Assembly (NCBI RefSeq): GCF_003206715.1 | Contig: NZ_PZJU01000032.1 | Location: forward strand, 1 to 64,000 | DNA: 64,000 bases | Reading direction: 5' to 3' | Source of the DNA: Salinicola peritrichatus | Lineage (GTDB): Bacteria; Pseudomonadota; Gammaproteobacteria; Pseudomonadales; Halomonadaceae | In this document: positions 17,793-27,300 of the stretch, in pieces | Layout of the letters: each line of letters starts with the position of its first letter | Position numbering within the stretch: position 1 is the first letter of the stretch | The notes under the pieces: model-generated | Database searches by the model: none | What the model was told of the DNA's origin: nothing | What the model saw: the letters and a program-made list of their open reading frames with translations, nothing else | Program-made: the position numbers and the translations under genes

Positions 17793-19121
17793 TCAGCCGG
17801 CCGCAAACTCGCCCAGCACCCGGTCGAGAATGCCCAACCCCTCGGCGACTTCCGCTTCGCTGACGATGCACGGTGGCACCACGTGGATGCGGTTCTCGAC
17901 CACGAACGGCAGCAGGCCCTTGGCGATCAGCGCGTTCTTGATGGCGCCCATCCGATCTGCCGGCAATGGCGCGCGGGTGTGGCGATCGCTGACCAGCTCC
18001 AGTGCGTGGAAGACGCCGAGGCCGCGGGTTTCGCCGACGATGGCGTGATCGGCCGCCAGCTGCCGGAGTCCGGCGGCCAGTGCCCCGTTACCCACGCGAT
18101 CGGCGTTCTCGACCACGCCTTCCTCGGCCATCGCATCCAGCGTGGCGACGATCGCGGCCATCGCCAGCGGATGGCCGGAGTAGGTCAGCCCGCCGAAGAA
18201 CATATGATCGTCGAAGTAGCGACAGATCTCGTCGGAGACGATCACGCCCCCGGCCGGCACATAGCCGGAATTGACGCCCTTGGCGAACACGATCAGATCC
18301 GGCCTGGCGCCGAAATGCTCGAGGGCGAACCAGCGGCCGGTGCGGCCGAAGCCGGCCATGACCTCATCGAAGATCAGCAGAATGCCGTACTGGTCGGCCA
18401 GCTGGCGCACGCCTTCCATGTAGCCCTTGGGCGGAATCAGTACGCCGGCGGTGCCGGGAATCGATTCGAGCAGAATCGCGGCGATGGCGCTCGGCCCTTC
18501 GCATTCGATCACCCGCTTCAGATGTTGTAGCGCGCGCTGACACTCTTCTTCCTCGTTGCCGGCCCAGAAGTCGCTGCGGTAGAGGAACGGATTGAAGAAG
18601 TGCGCGTGGCCGCGAGCGAACTCGTTGGGCACGCGTCGCGGGTCGCCGGTGGCGACGATCGCCGCGCCGGTATTGCCGTGATAGGAACGGTAGGCCGACA
18701 GGATCTTGTCGCGGCCGGTGAAAGCCCGCGCCATGCGCATGGCGTTTTCGTTGGCGTCGGCGCCGGCGTTGGTGAAGAACACCTTGCCGAAACCGGAGGG
18801 AGCCCGCTCGAGAATGCGCTTGGCCGCCTCGCCGCGCGCCAGGTTGGCGTGCGCCGGCGCCACGGTGGCGAGCTGCCCGGCCTGGGCCTGAATGGCGGCG
18901 ATCACCTTGGAATGCTGATGGCCGATGTTGGTGTTGACCAGCTGGCTGCTGAAATCCAGGTACTCCTTGCCGGCGTAGTCCCACAACCGGCATCCCTGGC
19001 CACCGGCGATCACCATCGGCGAAAGATTGCCCTGCGTCGACCAGGAATGGAATACGTGCTGGCGGTCGAGCTGATGGACATAGGCGTTGGAAACATCGTC
19101 GTTGGTGATGGGGTCGGTCAT
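17793..19121 (-). CDS. Class III PLP-dependent aminotransferase
   Basis: 442-residue fold-type I aminotransferase. The pyridine-ring Asp lies in LLIFDEVMAGFGRTG and the Schiff-base Lys in LIVFAKGVNSGYVPAGGV. The N-terminus contains HVFHSWSTQG and the substrate-side block TNAGADANENAMRMAR. These blocks resemble taurine- or beta-alanine:pyruvate aminotransferases. The neighbouring TauE-type exporter (19425) fits sulfonate or omega-amino-acid metabolism, but the exact donor is not proven. Confidence 0.85.
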   Translation of the reverse strand: MTDPITNDDVSNAYVHQLDRQHVFHSWSTQGNLSPMVIAGGQGCRLWDYAGKEYLDFSSQLVNTNIGHQHSKVIAAIQAQAGQLATVAPAHANLARGEAAKRILERAPSGFGKVFFTNAGADANENAMRMARAFTGRDKILSAYRSYHGNTGAAIVATGDPRRVPNEFARGHAHFFNPFLYRSDFWAGNEEEECQRALQHLKRVIECEGPSAIAAILLESIPGTAGVLIPPKGYMEGVRQLADQYGILLIFDEVMAGFGRTGRWFALEHFGARPDLIVFAKGVNSGYVPAGGVIVSDEICRYFDDHMFFGGLTYSGHPLAMAAIVATLDAMAEEGVVENADRVGNGALAAGLRQLAADHAIVGETRGLGVFHALELVSDRHTRAPLPADRMGAIKNALIAKGLLPFVVENRIHVVPPCIVSEAEVAEGLGILDRVLGEFAAG

Positions 19122-19424
19122 GGCTGGGTTCCTGTCGTTTGGCGTTGCTGACGAGCGTCTACAATGGCTGGCCTACCTCGACGAGGCGATGGCTGGCGCT
19201 TCCGGACGGCTGCTCGAACGGGGGTGTTCACTGTCTCGATTCAAGACTAGGGGGCCGTGACCGAATCCCGTAGAGCCAGAATTCGTCGGACGTCGTGACA
19301 GCCTTGGCGGATGTCCCGTGGCGGTCGGAAAACTGGCTCTACCCGGAGGCCGGGGGGCTCGGTATGGTTCCCGCTTCGGCTTGTGTTTGGCGGCTGCGGA
19401 AGCAGCCGGAGGAGGTTAGCCGGG
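19122..19424. other. Intergenic region before the TauE-type gene
   Basis: 303 bases between the divergent aminotransferase and TauE-type genes. No supported open frame or clear operator was seen. A strong GGAGGAGG ribosome site at its end decides the GTG start of the next gene. Confidence 0.6.
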
Positions 19425-20183
19425 GTGATCCCATCGATGCCGCTGCTGTGGCCGGCCGTCGGCCTGGCGTGTTTCGCCGGATTCATCAGGGGCTACTGCG
19501 GATTCGGCTTTGCGATGCTGCTGGCCCTGGGATTGATGCTGTTTCTGCCGCCGATCGAGGCGGTATCGCTGGCGCTGTTGCTGGACCTGGTGACCAGCGT
19601 CGGGTTGTGGCGACGCGCGCTGCGTCATGCCGACTGGAAACGCCTGCGCTGGCTATTGATCGGCATGCTCGCGGCAACGCTGGCGGGCGTGTGGCTGATC
19701 TCGTCGGTTCCCGCCGCCCCGATGCGAATCGCGATCGCACTGCTGGCGCTGGCCGGGGCGGTAGCGCTGATACTGCGACGTGAACTCGCGTTCGACGCCC
19801 CGGCAGAAGGCCCGCGAGGGGGAAACAGTCTGGTCGCCGGCGCGGTTGCCGGGCTGTGCATGACCCTGGCTTCTTCCGGCGGGCCGCCACTGATGCTCTA
19901 TCTGCTGCATCAGCGCATGCGCCCGGTGGCGCTTCGGGCCACGGCGATCCTCTTCTTTGCAGCCAGCAGTGCCTCTTCTCTGATCGGCTTGGGGCTGGCG
20001 GGCGAGTTGGGGCGGGAGACACTGATTCGCGCCGCCTGGCTGATGGTGCCCGCACTGCTTGGCAATCTTTTGGGGCAGTGGGCGTTCGAGCGATCGAAGC
20101 CACGTTCGATGAAGGTTACCGTGGCGCCGCTACTGATCGTGCTGTCGGTATGGGTGCTGGCCCGTGAAGCCGGCTATGGCTAG
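19425..20183 (+). CDS. TauE/SafE-family anion permease
   Basis: 252-residue inner-membrane protein with about eight hydrophobic segments in two repeats. The diagnostic glycine-rich turns are FAGFIRGYCGFGFAMLLALG in the first half and LASSGGPPLMLYLLHQRM in the second. The family exports sulfite, sulfoacetate or related organosulfonates. GTG at 19425 is chosen because AGGAGG lies ten bases upstream; a more upstream ATG adds about 38 charged, non-family residues. Its neighbour is a class III aminotransferase, which could generate a sulfonate product. Confidence 0.83.
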   Translation: MIPSMPLLWPAVGLACFAGFIRGYCGFGFAMLLALGLMLFLPPIEAVSLALLLDLVTSVGLWRRALRHADWKRLRWLLIGMLAATLAGVWLISSVPAAPMRIAIALLALAGAVALILRRELAFDAPAEGPRGGNSLVAGAVAGLCMTLASSGGPPLMLYLLHQRMRPVALRATAILFFAASSASSLIGLGLAGELGRETLIRAAWLMVPALLGNLLGQWAFERSKPRSMKVTVAPLLIVLSVWVLAREAGYG

Positions 20184-20247
20184 GCCCCGTTCCGTCAACT
20201 TGTACACAGCGCCGAGCGCAGACTGTCGCTCGGCTATCGAAATCTGA

Positions 20248-21024
<777 letters not shown>

Positions 21025-21046
21025 GAAGTCCAGCTTATAACGACAT

Positions 21047-21070
21047 CGCCCCGGCCAGACGGCCGGGGCG
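21047..21070. terminator. Hairpin between ydfG and the glucose dehydrogenase
   Basis: CGCCCCGGCC, loop AGAC, GGCCGGGGCG: ten perfect pairs between two convergent stop codons (21024 and 21097). Its sequence resembles the hairpin at 7797-7820. No U-run is visible. Confidence 0.6.
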
Positions 21071-21096
21071 ACGTGCATGCCGAATGAAACCGGCGG

Positions 21097-23652
21097 TCAG
21101 GAACCGCTGTTCTCCGGCAAGGCATAGGCGATCACGTAGTCGCCACTTGGCGTTTCCATGAAGTGGTGGCCAGTGGCAACGATCACCAGGTACTGGCGGC
21201 CATCGGCTTCGTAGACCATCGGGTTGGCCTGGCCGCCGGCGGGCAGCGGTGCCTGCCACACGGTTTCGCCGCTTTCGATGTCGATCGCGCGGATCAGGTC
21301 GTCGGTGGCGGCGGCGATGAAGATCAGGCCGCCCGCGGTGACCACGGAGCCGCCGTTGTTGGGCGTACCGATGTCGATCGGCAGTCCCGAGCGGATACCC
21401 CAGGGGCCGTTGGCGCGAGCGGTACCGAACGGGCGGTCCCACAGGGTCTTGCCGCTGGCCAGGTCGATGGCGCGGATGTGCCCATAAGGCGGCTGCTTGC
21501 ACAGCATGCCTGTATAGGGCACGCGCCAACCGGCGTTGACGTTGATCGCATAGGGCGTATTGGCCTGCGGATCACCGGCGCCTTCGGCACCGCCACCGTC
21601 CGCCTCCTGCTCTTCCCGGGGAACCCAGCCGAGCTGGTTGGCGACGTCACGCGGCACCAGTTCGTTGTAGTTGGGCATGTCGTTGTAGTTGGCAATGATC
21701 ACGCCACGCCGCGGGTCGATCGCCACGCTGCCCCAGTCGGAACCACCGTTGTAACCGGTGTACTGAATCCACGGCTGTTCGGCGGTGGGCGGCGTGTACA
21801 TGCCTTTCCAACTGGCCTGGCGATACTGGATGCGGCAGTACAGCTGGTCGAACGGCGACATGCCCCACATGTCATGCTCGGTGATGTCCGGCTGACGCAG
21901 GGTGGCGTAGAGCGAGAAGGGTTGTGTTTCGCTGCGCTGTTCCGGCTCGGCGCCACCCTGCGGCACCGGGCGTTCTTCGGCTCCGCCGCCCAGCAGCTCG
22001 CCGGTCTCGCGGTTGAAGACATAGATCTCGCCCTGTTTGGTCGGCATCACTACTGCCGGTACCTTGCCGTTGTCAGTGGGGAAGTCGATCAACGTCGGCT
22101 GCGAGCCGGGATCGTAATCCCAGACATCCTTGTGCGCGGTCTGGAAGTGCCATACCGGCAGGCCGGTCTCGACATTGAGCGCGACCAGGGAGCTGGCCCA
22201 CTCGTTCTCCTCCGGCGTGCGCGAGCTGCTCCAGTAATCGGCGGCGCTGTTGGCCATCGGCAGGTAAACCATGCCGAGCTTGCTGTCGCCGACGGCAGTG
22301 GTCCACATGTTTGGAGAGCCGCGCACGTAGGTCTCGTCGCCGGTCAGCGGTTCGCTCTGGTCGGGGCGCGCGGCATCCCAGGCCCACTGAATTTCGCCGG
22401 TAACGGCGTCGAAGCCCTTGATCACGCCGGATGGCGGGTAGCGGCGCTGGCCGTCGAGCACCTGGTGGCCGGTAACGATCACATCGCGCACCACCACCGG
22501 GGCGGAGTTGATCGAGACGTAACCCGGCGGGGTCTCGCCCATGTTGCGCTTGATATCGACCTGGCCGTTGTCGCCGAAGTCGGTGCAGGGCTCGCCGGTA
22601 GCGGCGTCGACTTCGATGATACGACCATCGAGCGTGCCGGCGATGATACGCGTGCGGCAGGCCTGGTCATCGTCGGCGGCAACCGTCGCTTGCGCGGGCG
22701 CTTCCTCCGCGGGGGCCTGGTCGCCGTCTGCGTTCTGGGCAGCAGTAGCAGAGCCCTGTTCGCCCTGGTCGTTGTCGGCGGCGGCGTTCGATGCGTTCAG
22801 GCGTTCCTCGGGGACCTCGTAATAGGTCACGCCGCGGCAGGCGGCCGTGTAAGGGATGGCCTCGTCGGAGACTTGCGGATCGTAACGCCAGTTCTCTTCG
22901 CCAGTCGCGGCATTCAGGGAAATCAGGATGTTATGAGAGGTGCACACATAGACGCTGTCGCCCACCTTGAGCGGGGTATTCTCCGAGCCCCAGCGGAGAT
23001 CGAGCAGGTCGCCGGTACGATACTGCCAGGCGACTTCGAGATTGCCGACGTTATCGGGCGTGATCTGGTCCAGCGGCGAATAGCGTGTGGCTGCCGAGTC
23101 GCGGCCGTAAGCGGTCCAATCCCCCTCGTCGGGCGTGTCCGCCGGTTGCGCGTTGCCGACATCGGTCGCCAATGAGTCGTCGGCGATCGCCGGCACCTCG
23201 TTGGGATTCTCGTAACCCCGGCCGGGGACGAAGGCCAGTGCGCCGGCCACGACCAGACCCAGGAACAGCACGCCGGCCAGCGAAAAACCGACCTTTCGCG
23301 ACGGGCCGCCGATCAGGGCGGGCGTGATCAAGGCAACCAGGATACCCAGGATCAGTACGACATCGAAGCGGGGAATCCAGCCCCAGTAGTTGAGTCCCGA
23401 CTCCCACGCGGTCCATAGAAAAGTGCCGATGAATACCAGCGCATAGAGCCAGGCCCCGGAGACTTGTCCTCGGAACAGCAGGATGCCGGCAATCAGCATC
23501 AGCACGCCGGCGATCAGGTAGTACCAGGAACCACCCAATATGACGAGATAAAGCCCGCCGCCGCCCAGGGCGAGACCGACGAGCGCGACAATGATCCCCA
23601 CGATTTTGGCGAATGTTCCGCCTGCTCCGGGGGAAGAATCTGTATTGGCCAC
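21097..23652 (-). CDS. gcd: Membrane-bound PQQ-dependent glucose dehydrogenase
   Basis: 851-residue quinoprotein dehydrogenase that oxidises aldoses in the periplasm and feeds ubiquinone. Five N-terminal membrane segments (residues about 15-140) precede an eight-bladed propeller that begins at WTAYGRDSAATRYSPLDQIT. The conserved propeller blocks GSENTPLKVGDSVYVCTSHN, DYDPGSQPTLIDFP and HIRAIDLASGKTLWDRPFGT are present. Start set at GTG (MANTDSS) behind GGGAGGGAATA. Unusual: an acidic, Ala/Gln/Asp-rich insert at about 284-331, and a smaller Gly/Glu-rich one before DPQANTPYAIN. PQQ synthesis genes are not in the window. Confidence 0.92.
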   Translation of the reverse strand: MANTDSSPGAGGTFAKIVGIIVALVGLALGGGGLYLVILGGSWYYLIAGVLMLIAGILLFRGQVSGAWLYALVFIGTFLWTAWESGLNYWGWIPRFDVVLILGILVALITPALIGGPSRKVGFSLAGVLFLGLVVAGALAFVPGRGYENPNEVPAIADDSLATDVGNAQPADTPDEGDWTAYGRDSAATRYSPLDQITPDNVGNLEVAWQYRTGDLLDLRWGSENTPLKVGDSVYVCTSHNILISLNAATGEENWRYDPQVSDEAIPYTAACRGVTYYEVPEERLNASNAAADNDQGEQGSATAAQNADGDQAPAEEAPAQATVAADDDQACRTRIIAGTLDGRIIEVDAATGEPCTDFGDNGQVDIKRNMGETPPGYVSINSAPVVVRDVIVTGHQVLDGQRRYPPSGVIKGFDAVTGEIQWAWDAARPDQSEPLTGDETYVRGSPNMWTTAVGDSKLGMVYLPMANSAADYWSSSRTPEENEWASSLVALNVETGLPVWHFQTAHKDVWDYDPGSQPTLIDFPTDNGKVPAVVMPTKQGEIYVFNRETGELLGGGAEERPVPQGGAEPEQRSETQPFSLYATLRQPDITEHDMWGMSPFDQLYCRIQYRQASWKGMYTPPTAEQPWIQYTGYNGGSDWGSVAIDPRRGVIIANYNDMPNYNELVPRDVANQLGWVPREEQEADGGGAEGAGDPQANTPYAINVNAGWRVPYTGMLCKQPPYGHIRAIDLASGKTLWDRPFGTARANGPWGIRSGLPIDIGTPNNGGSVVTAGGLIFIAAATDDLIRAIDIESGETVWQAPLPAGGQANPMVYEADGRQYLVIVATGHHFMETPSGDYVIAYALPENSGS

Positions 23653-23921
23653 TATTCCCTCCCTTGAATGACTCAATTCCAAAGCCGTATAGATAACCGG
23701 CTAATGAATTGTCGCGACAATCTGCCGCAGTCGCAATCCGCTTGATTCAATCAAGTTGCTGAATGCCGCTTTGTAAAGCGCTCGGGGGAGAATTACGACA
23801 TTGATCGAACCTCGATCATCAAAGCGTCAAACGGCGTTCTGTTGCTCACGGCGGGTGCCATGAAAAACGCGCCGATGTCTCGGCGCGAGGGGGATGGAAG
23901 GAAAATCGAGGAGCGGCTGGG

Positions 23922-24923
23922 TCAGACGACGCTAAAACCGTGGGCGAACGGATCGCGATCATCGATGAAGATGGTGTTGTAGCCGGTGACTCGCGCCCAG
24001 CCGGCGATGCTGGGACGGATGGCCGGCTTGCCGCCGACCTCCGTCAGCGATTCGACCCGGCCTTCGAACAGGCTGCCGATGATGCTCTCGTGGATGAAGG
24101 TCTGGCCCGCCTCGAGCCAGCCGCGAGCGACACGTTGGGCCATGCGCGCCGAGGTGCCGGTGCCGCAGGGAGAGCGGTCGATGGCGCGGTCGCCATAGAA
24201 CACTGCGTTGCGGGCGTCGGCATTCGGCTCATGCGCCGGGCCGGTCCACATGGCGTGGGAAACGCCGCGGATGGTCGGATTCTCGGGATGGACCGGGGTG
24301 ATGATCTCGTTGAGGCGTCGGCGCACGATCGGCGAGAGCCGGAGGATCTGGTCGACGTCCAGCGCGTCGAGGCCACCGAAGCCCGGCTGGGGATCGAAGA
24401 TGGCATAGAAGTTGCCGCCGTAGGCGATATCGCACTTGAGCCTGCCGAAGCCCGGAACGTCGACCTCGACATCGGCCGCCTCGAGCCATGCCGGTACGTT
24501 GAACAGGCGGACTTTCTCGATGTAGCGCCCGTTGCGCTCGTATTCGATGTCGACGCGGCCGGCCGGCGTATCCAGCGACAGCTTGCCCTCGACCCGCGGC
24601 GTGACGAAGCCCTCTTCCAACGCCGTGGTCACGGTGCCGATGGTGCCGTGACCGCACATCGGCAGACAGCCGCTGGTCTCGATGAACAGCACGCCGATAT
24701 CGCAGTCGTCCCGGGTCGAAGGATAGAGGATCGAGCCGGACATCATGTCGTGGCCGCGCGGTTCGAACATCAGCCCGCGACGAATCCAGTCGTATTCACG
24801 CAAAAAGTGCTGGCGGCGCTCGCTCATGGTCGCGCCCTCCAGTCGCGGCGCGCCGCCGGCCACGACGCGCACCGGATTGCCGCAGGTATGCCCGTCGACG
24901 CACATGAAGGTGTGTCTGGCCAT
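23922..24923 (-). CDS. 4-hydroxyproline 2-epimerase (proline racemase family)
   Basis: 333-residue two-domain epimerase converting trans-4-hydroxy-L-proline to cis-4-hydroxy-D-proline without a cofactor. Both catalytic cysteines are present: Cys90 in PMCGHGTIG and Cys253 in DRSPCGTGTSAR. A Cys (not Thr) at the second position excludes the hydroxyproline dehydratase subgroup. FMCVDGHTCGNPVRVV opens the protein as in epimerases. It is divergent from the GntR gene at 25158. The shared region holds the 13-bp operator at 24991-25003. Confidence 0.9.
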   Translation of the reverse strand: MARHTFMCVDGHTCGNPVRVVAGGAPRLEGATMSERRQHFLREYDWIRRGLMFEPRGHDMMSGSILYPSTRDDCDIGVLFIETSGCLPMCGHGTIGTVTTALEEGFVTPRVEGKLSLDTPAGRVDIEYERNGRYIEKVRLFNVPAWLEAADVEVDVPGFGRLKCDIAYGGNFYAIFDPQPGFGGLDALDVDQILRLSPIVRRRLNEIITPVHPENPTIRGVSHAMWTGPAHEPNADARNAVFYGDRAIDRSPCGTGTSARMAQRVARGWLEAGQTFIHESIIGSLFEGRVESLTEVGGKPAIRPSIAGWARVTGYNTIFIDDRDPFAHGFSVV

Positions 24924-24990
24924 CGCTCTCTCCTCGATCGGAATGCAACTCCGCGCGGGTTAGTGCATCCCCGTTGTCGTTTTGGATATT

Positions 24991-25003
24991 GTATATAATA
25001 TAC
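24991..25003. promoter_or_regulatory. GTATA-N3-TATAC operator, copy 1 (epimerase/GntR divergent region)
   Basis: GTATATAATATAC is a 13-bp near-perfect palindrome 68 bases before the epimerase start and 155 bases before the GntR start. A second site of the same form lies at 25883-25895 upstream of the transporter. Both are followed, 1-4 bases on, by GATGCGGT. FCD-type GntR proteins bind short palindromes of this kind; the GntR encoded between the two sites is the obvious candidate. Confidence 0.65.
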
Positions 25004-25157
25004 GGATGCGGTGGGCAATCCTTGGGCGTGTATGAAAAGTCGGCGAGCGCAGACAGTTTTCGTACATGACCTGGCGGATGCCTGATGCTCGCGACCGGTG
25101 GTCCCGGAACGGCTCGGTGGCAAGCCGGCCATATCATTTTATCTGCAGGATCGGTGC

Positions 25158-25880
25158 ATGAGCCCAAGTGCCAACTTCAAGCGTCAAACCGTCGCCGCCA
25201 CCCTGGCCGATGCCTTGCGCGAACGCATCCTCAATCAGGAACTTGAGGAGGGCAGCGCACTGCGCCAGGATGCGCTGGCGAGCGAGTTCGGCGTCAGCCG
25301 CATTCCGGTGCGCGAGGCACTGCTGCAGTTGGAAGGCGAGGGGCTGGTGGTGCAGGTCGCGCACAAGGGCTATACCGTTTCGGTACTGTCCTGCGATGAC
25401 ATTCGCGAGCTTTTCGATCTGCGTGCGCTGCTCGAAGTGGATCTGCTGCGCCGGGCGCTTCCGCGGATGACCGATGAGGTGATCGCCAAGGCCTGGTCGA
25501 TCGTCGAGACCTTCGATGATCGCCTGAAGCATAAAGCGGAGGAGGTCAACTGGGGCGTGCTCAACTGGCAGCTGCATTCGACGCTCTACGCCCCGGCCGG
25601 GCGCGAGCAGACCATGCGCATGCTCCAGTCACTGCATCGCAGCGCCGACCGCTATCTGCGCATGCAACTCAAAATCGCCCAGCGCAGCAATGACCGTGCC
25701 CGGTCGGAGCACGCCAGGCTGGTGGCGTTATGCGAGCAGCGTGACGGCGTCGAGGCGACACGACTGCTCAATGAACACATCCTGACGGCGCGCGACGAGT
25801 TGCTGGATTTTTTGATCACTCGCACCAATGGATCGAATGGTGTGGATGACAAAAGCAAGGACGATCGACAGTTTCGCTGA
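25158..25880 (+). CDS. GntR-family (FCD-type) regulator of the epimerase/transporter unit
   Basis: 240-residue regulator. The winged helix covers residues 10-75, with LRQDALASEFGVSRIPVREA as turn and recognition helix. An all-helical FCD ligand domain follows, with metal/ligand residues in DIRELFDLRALLEVDLLR, a central His in LNWQLHSTLY and later H residues (RSEHARLV, LNEHILTA). ATG at 25158 is preferred because it begins just before the family N-terminus; its ribosome site (AGGAT) is weak. It sits between the epimerase and LIV transporter, with matching palindromes on both sides. Confidence 0.88.
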   Translation: MSPSANFKRQTVAATLADALRERILNQELEEGSALRQDALASEFGVSRIPVREALLQLEGEGLVVQVAHKGYTVSVLSCDDIRELFDLRALLEVDLLRRALPRMTDEVIAKAWSIVETFDDRLKHKAEEVNWGVLNWQLHSTLYAPAGREQTMRMLQSLHRSADRYLRMQLKIAQRSNDRARSEHARLVALCEQRDGVEATRLLNEHILTARDELLDFLITRTNGSNGVDDKSKDDRQFR

Positions 25881-25882
25881 TC

Positions 25883-25895
25883 GTATATTTTATAC
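25883..25895. promoter_or_regulatory. GTATA-N3-TATAC operator, copy 2 (upstream of livK)
   Basis: GTATATTTTATAC, arms GTATA and TATAC around TTT, starts three bases after the GntR stop and 162 bases before the livK start. It matches copy 1 at 24991-25003 in 11 of 13 positions. It links transporter control to the epimerase regulator. Confidence 0.65.
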
Positions 25896-26056
25896 AAAAG
25901 ATGCGGTATCAGTTTGTTAACGGCCATGGCAGGATGAGCTATCGGCGATCTCGCAGATACCGCCGACCTGGTGGGCGCAGCGCCCGATCCTGATACTCAG
26001 TCCCAACCCTGGGCAGTACGAATAACCACAAAGCGCTGAAGAGAGAAGTTGCGATA

Positions 26057-27178
26057 ATGAACAAGATCCTCAGTCTCATCGCCTCCGCGGCGGTCATCAA
26101 TCTGGCCGCAGGCAGCCTGGCCATGGCGCAGGATGGTCCGATCACCATCGGCGTGCAGGTGCCGACGACCGGCTCCGAAGCCACCTACGGCAAGGACATG
26201 CTCAATGCCGTCACCCTGTCCGCCAACGAGATCAATGCCGACGGCGGTCTGCTCGATGGCCGCCAGATCCAACTGGTGACCGGTGACACCGCCTGTGATC
26301 CGCAGCAGTCGGTCAACGCCGCCAGCCGCCTGGCCTCGCGGCAGGTCGTCGGCGTGGTCGGCGGTTACTGCTCCGGCGCCACCCAGCCGACGCTCAAGAC
26401 CTACGGCGATGCCAATATTCCGTTCGTGATCGTCGCCGCCAACTCGACCCAACTGATTCCCGCCAACCCCGGCAACGCCTTCATGATCAACTCGACCGGT
26501 GCCGACCAGGCCAAGACGGCGGTCGATTTCTTCGAGGGCAAAGGCATCGAGAAAGTCGCCATCGTCAATCAGGGCGATGCCTACTCCCAGGATCTCGCCA
26601 ACCTGACCCGCGACGCCTGGACCGAGGCTGGCCATACCGTTTCCGCCTTCGAGTACGTCAACAAGGGCGAGCAGGATTTCTCCGCGCTGGTCAACAAGAT
26701 CCGCAGTTCGGGTGCCGAAGCGGTGTTCTGGACCGCCTACTATGCCGATGGCGGCCTGCTGATCCGCCAGCTGCGCCAGCGTGGCTTCCAGGGCACCATC
26801 GCCGTGGGTGACGGCTCCAACTCGCCGGAGCTGTTCAACATCGCCGGCCAGGCCGCCGAAGGGGTGTTCGCCTTCTCCAATCCCACCGCCGACTTCCTGC
26901 CGGCCGCCAAGCAGTTCATCGGCGACTACCAGACTGAGTTCGGCAATGCGCCGGGGCCGTATGCGCCGCTCGCCTACGACGGCATGCAACTGATGGCCTG
27001 GGCGATCGACAAGGCCGGCTCCACCGACAGCGACGCGATCATCGAGGCGCTGGCCAGCGCCGACGACCAGGAGTGGTTGGCGGGGCCGATCTCGTTCACG
27101 CCGCAGCATACGCTGGCGCGCAGTAACTTCGTGGTGCTCGAGGGGCAGGACGGCAAGTGGATTCGCTACGAGGAATGA
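26057..27178 (+). CDS. livK: LIV-type ABC transporter substrate-binding protein
   Basis: 373-residue periplasmic binding protein of the leucine/isoleucine/valine-binding family. The signal peptide ends at SLAMAQD (about residue 26). The mature N-terminus is GPITIGVQVPTTGSEATYGK, followed by GVVGGYCSGATQPTLKTYGD, the amino-acid carboxylate contact region. First gene of livKHMGF. Location beside 4-hydroxyproline epimerase and shared GTATA-N3-TATAC operators suggest the ligand is hydroxyproline or a relative rather than leucine; this is inference. Confidence 0.9.
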   Translation: MNKILSLIASAAVINLAAGSLAMAQDGPITIGVQVPTTGSEATYGKDMLNAVTLSANEINADGGLLDGRQIQLVTGDTACDPQQSVNAASRLASRQVVGVVGGYCSGATQPTLKTYGDANIPFVIVAANSTQLIPANPGNAFMINSTGADQAKTAVDFFEGKGIEKVAIVNQGDAYSQDLANLTRDAWTEAGHTVSAFEYVNKGEQDFSALVNKIRSSGAEAVFWTAYYADGGLLIRQLRQRGFQGTIAVGDGSNSPELFNIAGQAAEGVFAFSNPTADFLPAAKQFIGDYQTEFGNAPGPYAPLAYDGMQLMAWAIDKAGSTDSDAIIEALASADDQEWLAGPISFTPQHTLARSNFVVLEGQDGKWIRYEE

Positions 27179-27187
27179 CGATTCGCT

Positions 27188-27217
27188 CCTCGGTTCGAGC
27201 CTCGGCTCGAACCGAGG
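27188..27217 (+). other. Intercistronic stem-loop between livK and livH
   Basis: CCTCGGTTCGAGC, loop CTCG, GCTCGAACCGAGG: 13 perfect pairs located 9 bases after the livK stop. No U-run follows. Such structures protect the binding-protein mRNA and attenuate read-through, so that the binding protein is made in excess over the membrane parts. Confidence 0.6.
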
Positions 27218-27300
27218 ATGTCGTCACGCGTTGCGGGACGTGAAACCCGCGACGCCTCCGCTCTGCTCATCCGCTTTCCGCTGTCCAGAGACATACGTCC

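Noticed and set aside
21163-23175. A 670-codon plus-strand open frame opposite the glucose dehydrogenase
   Set aside because: Shadow frame created by GC-biased codon use; the opposite strand encodes a recognisable quinoprotein throughout.
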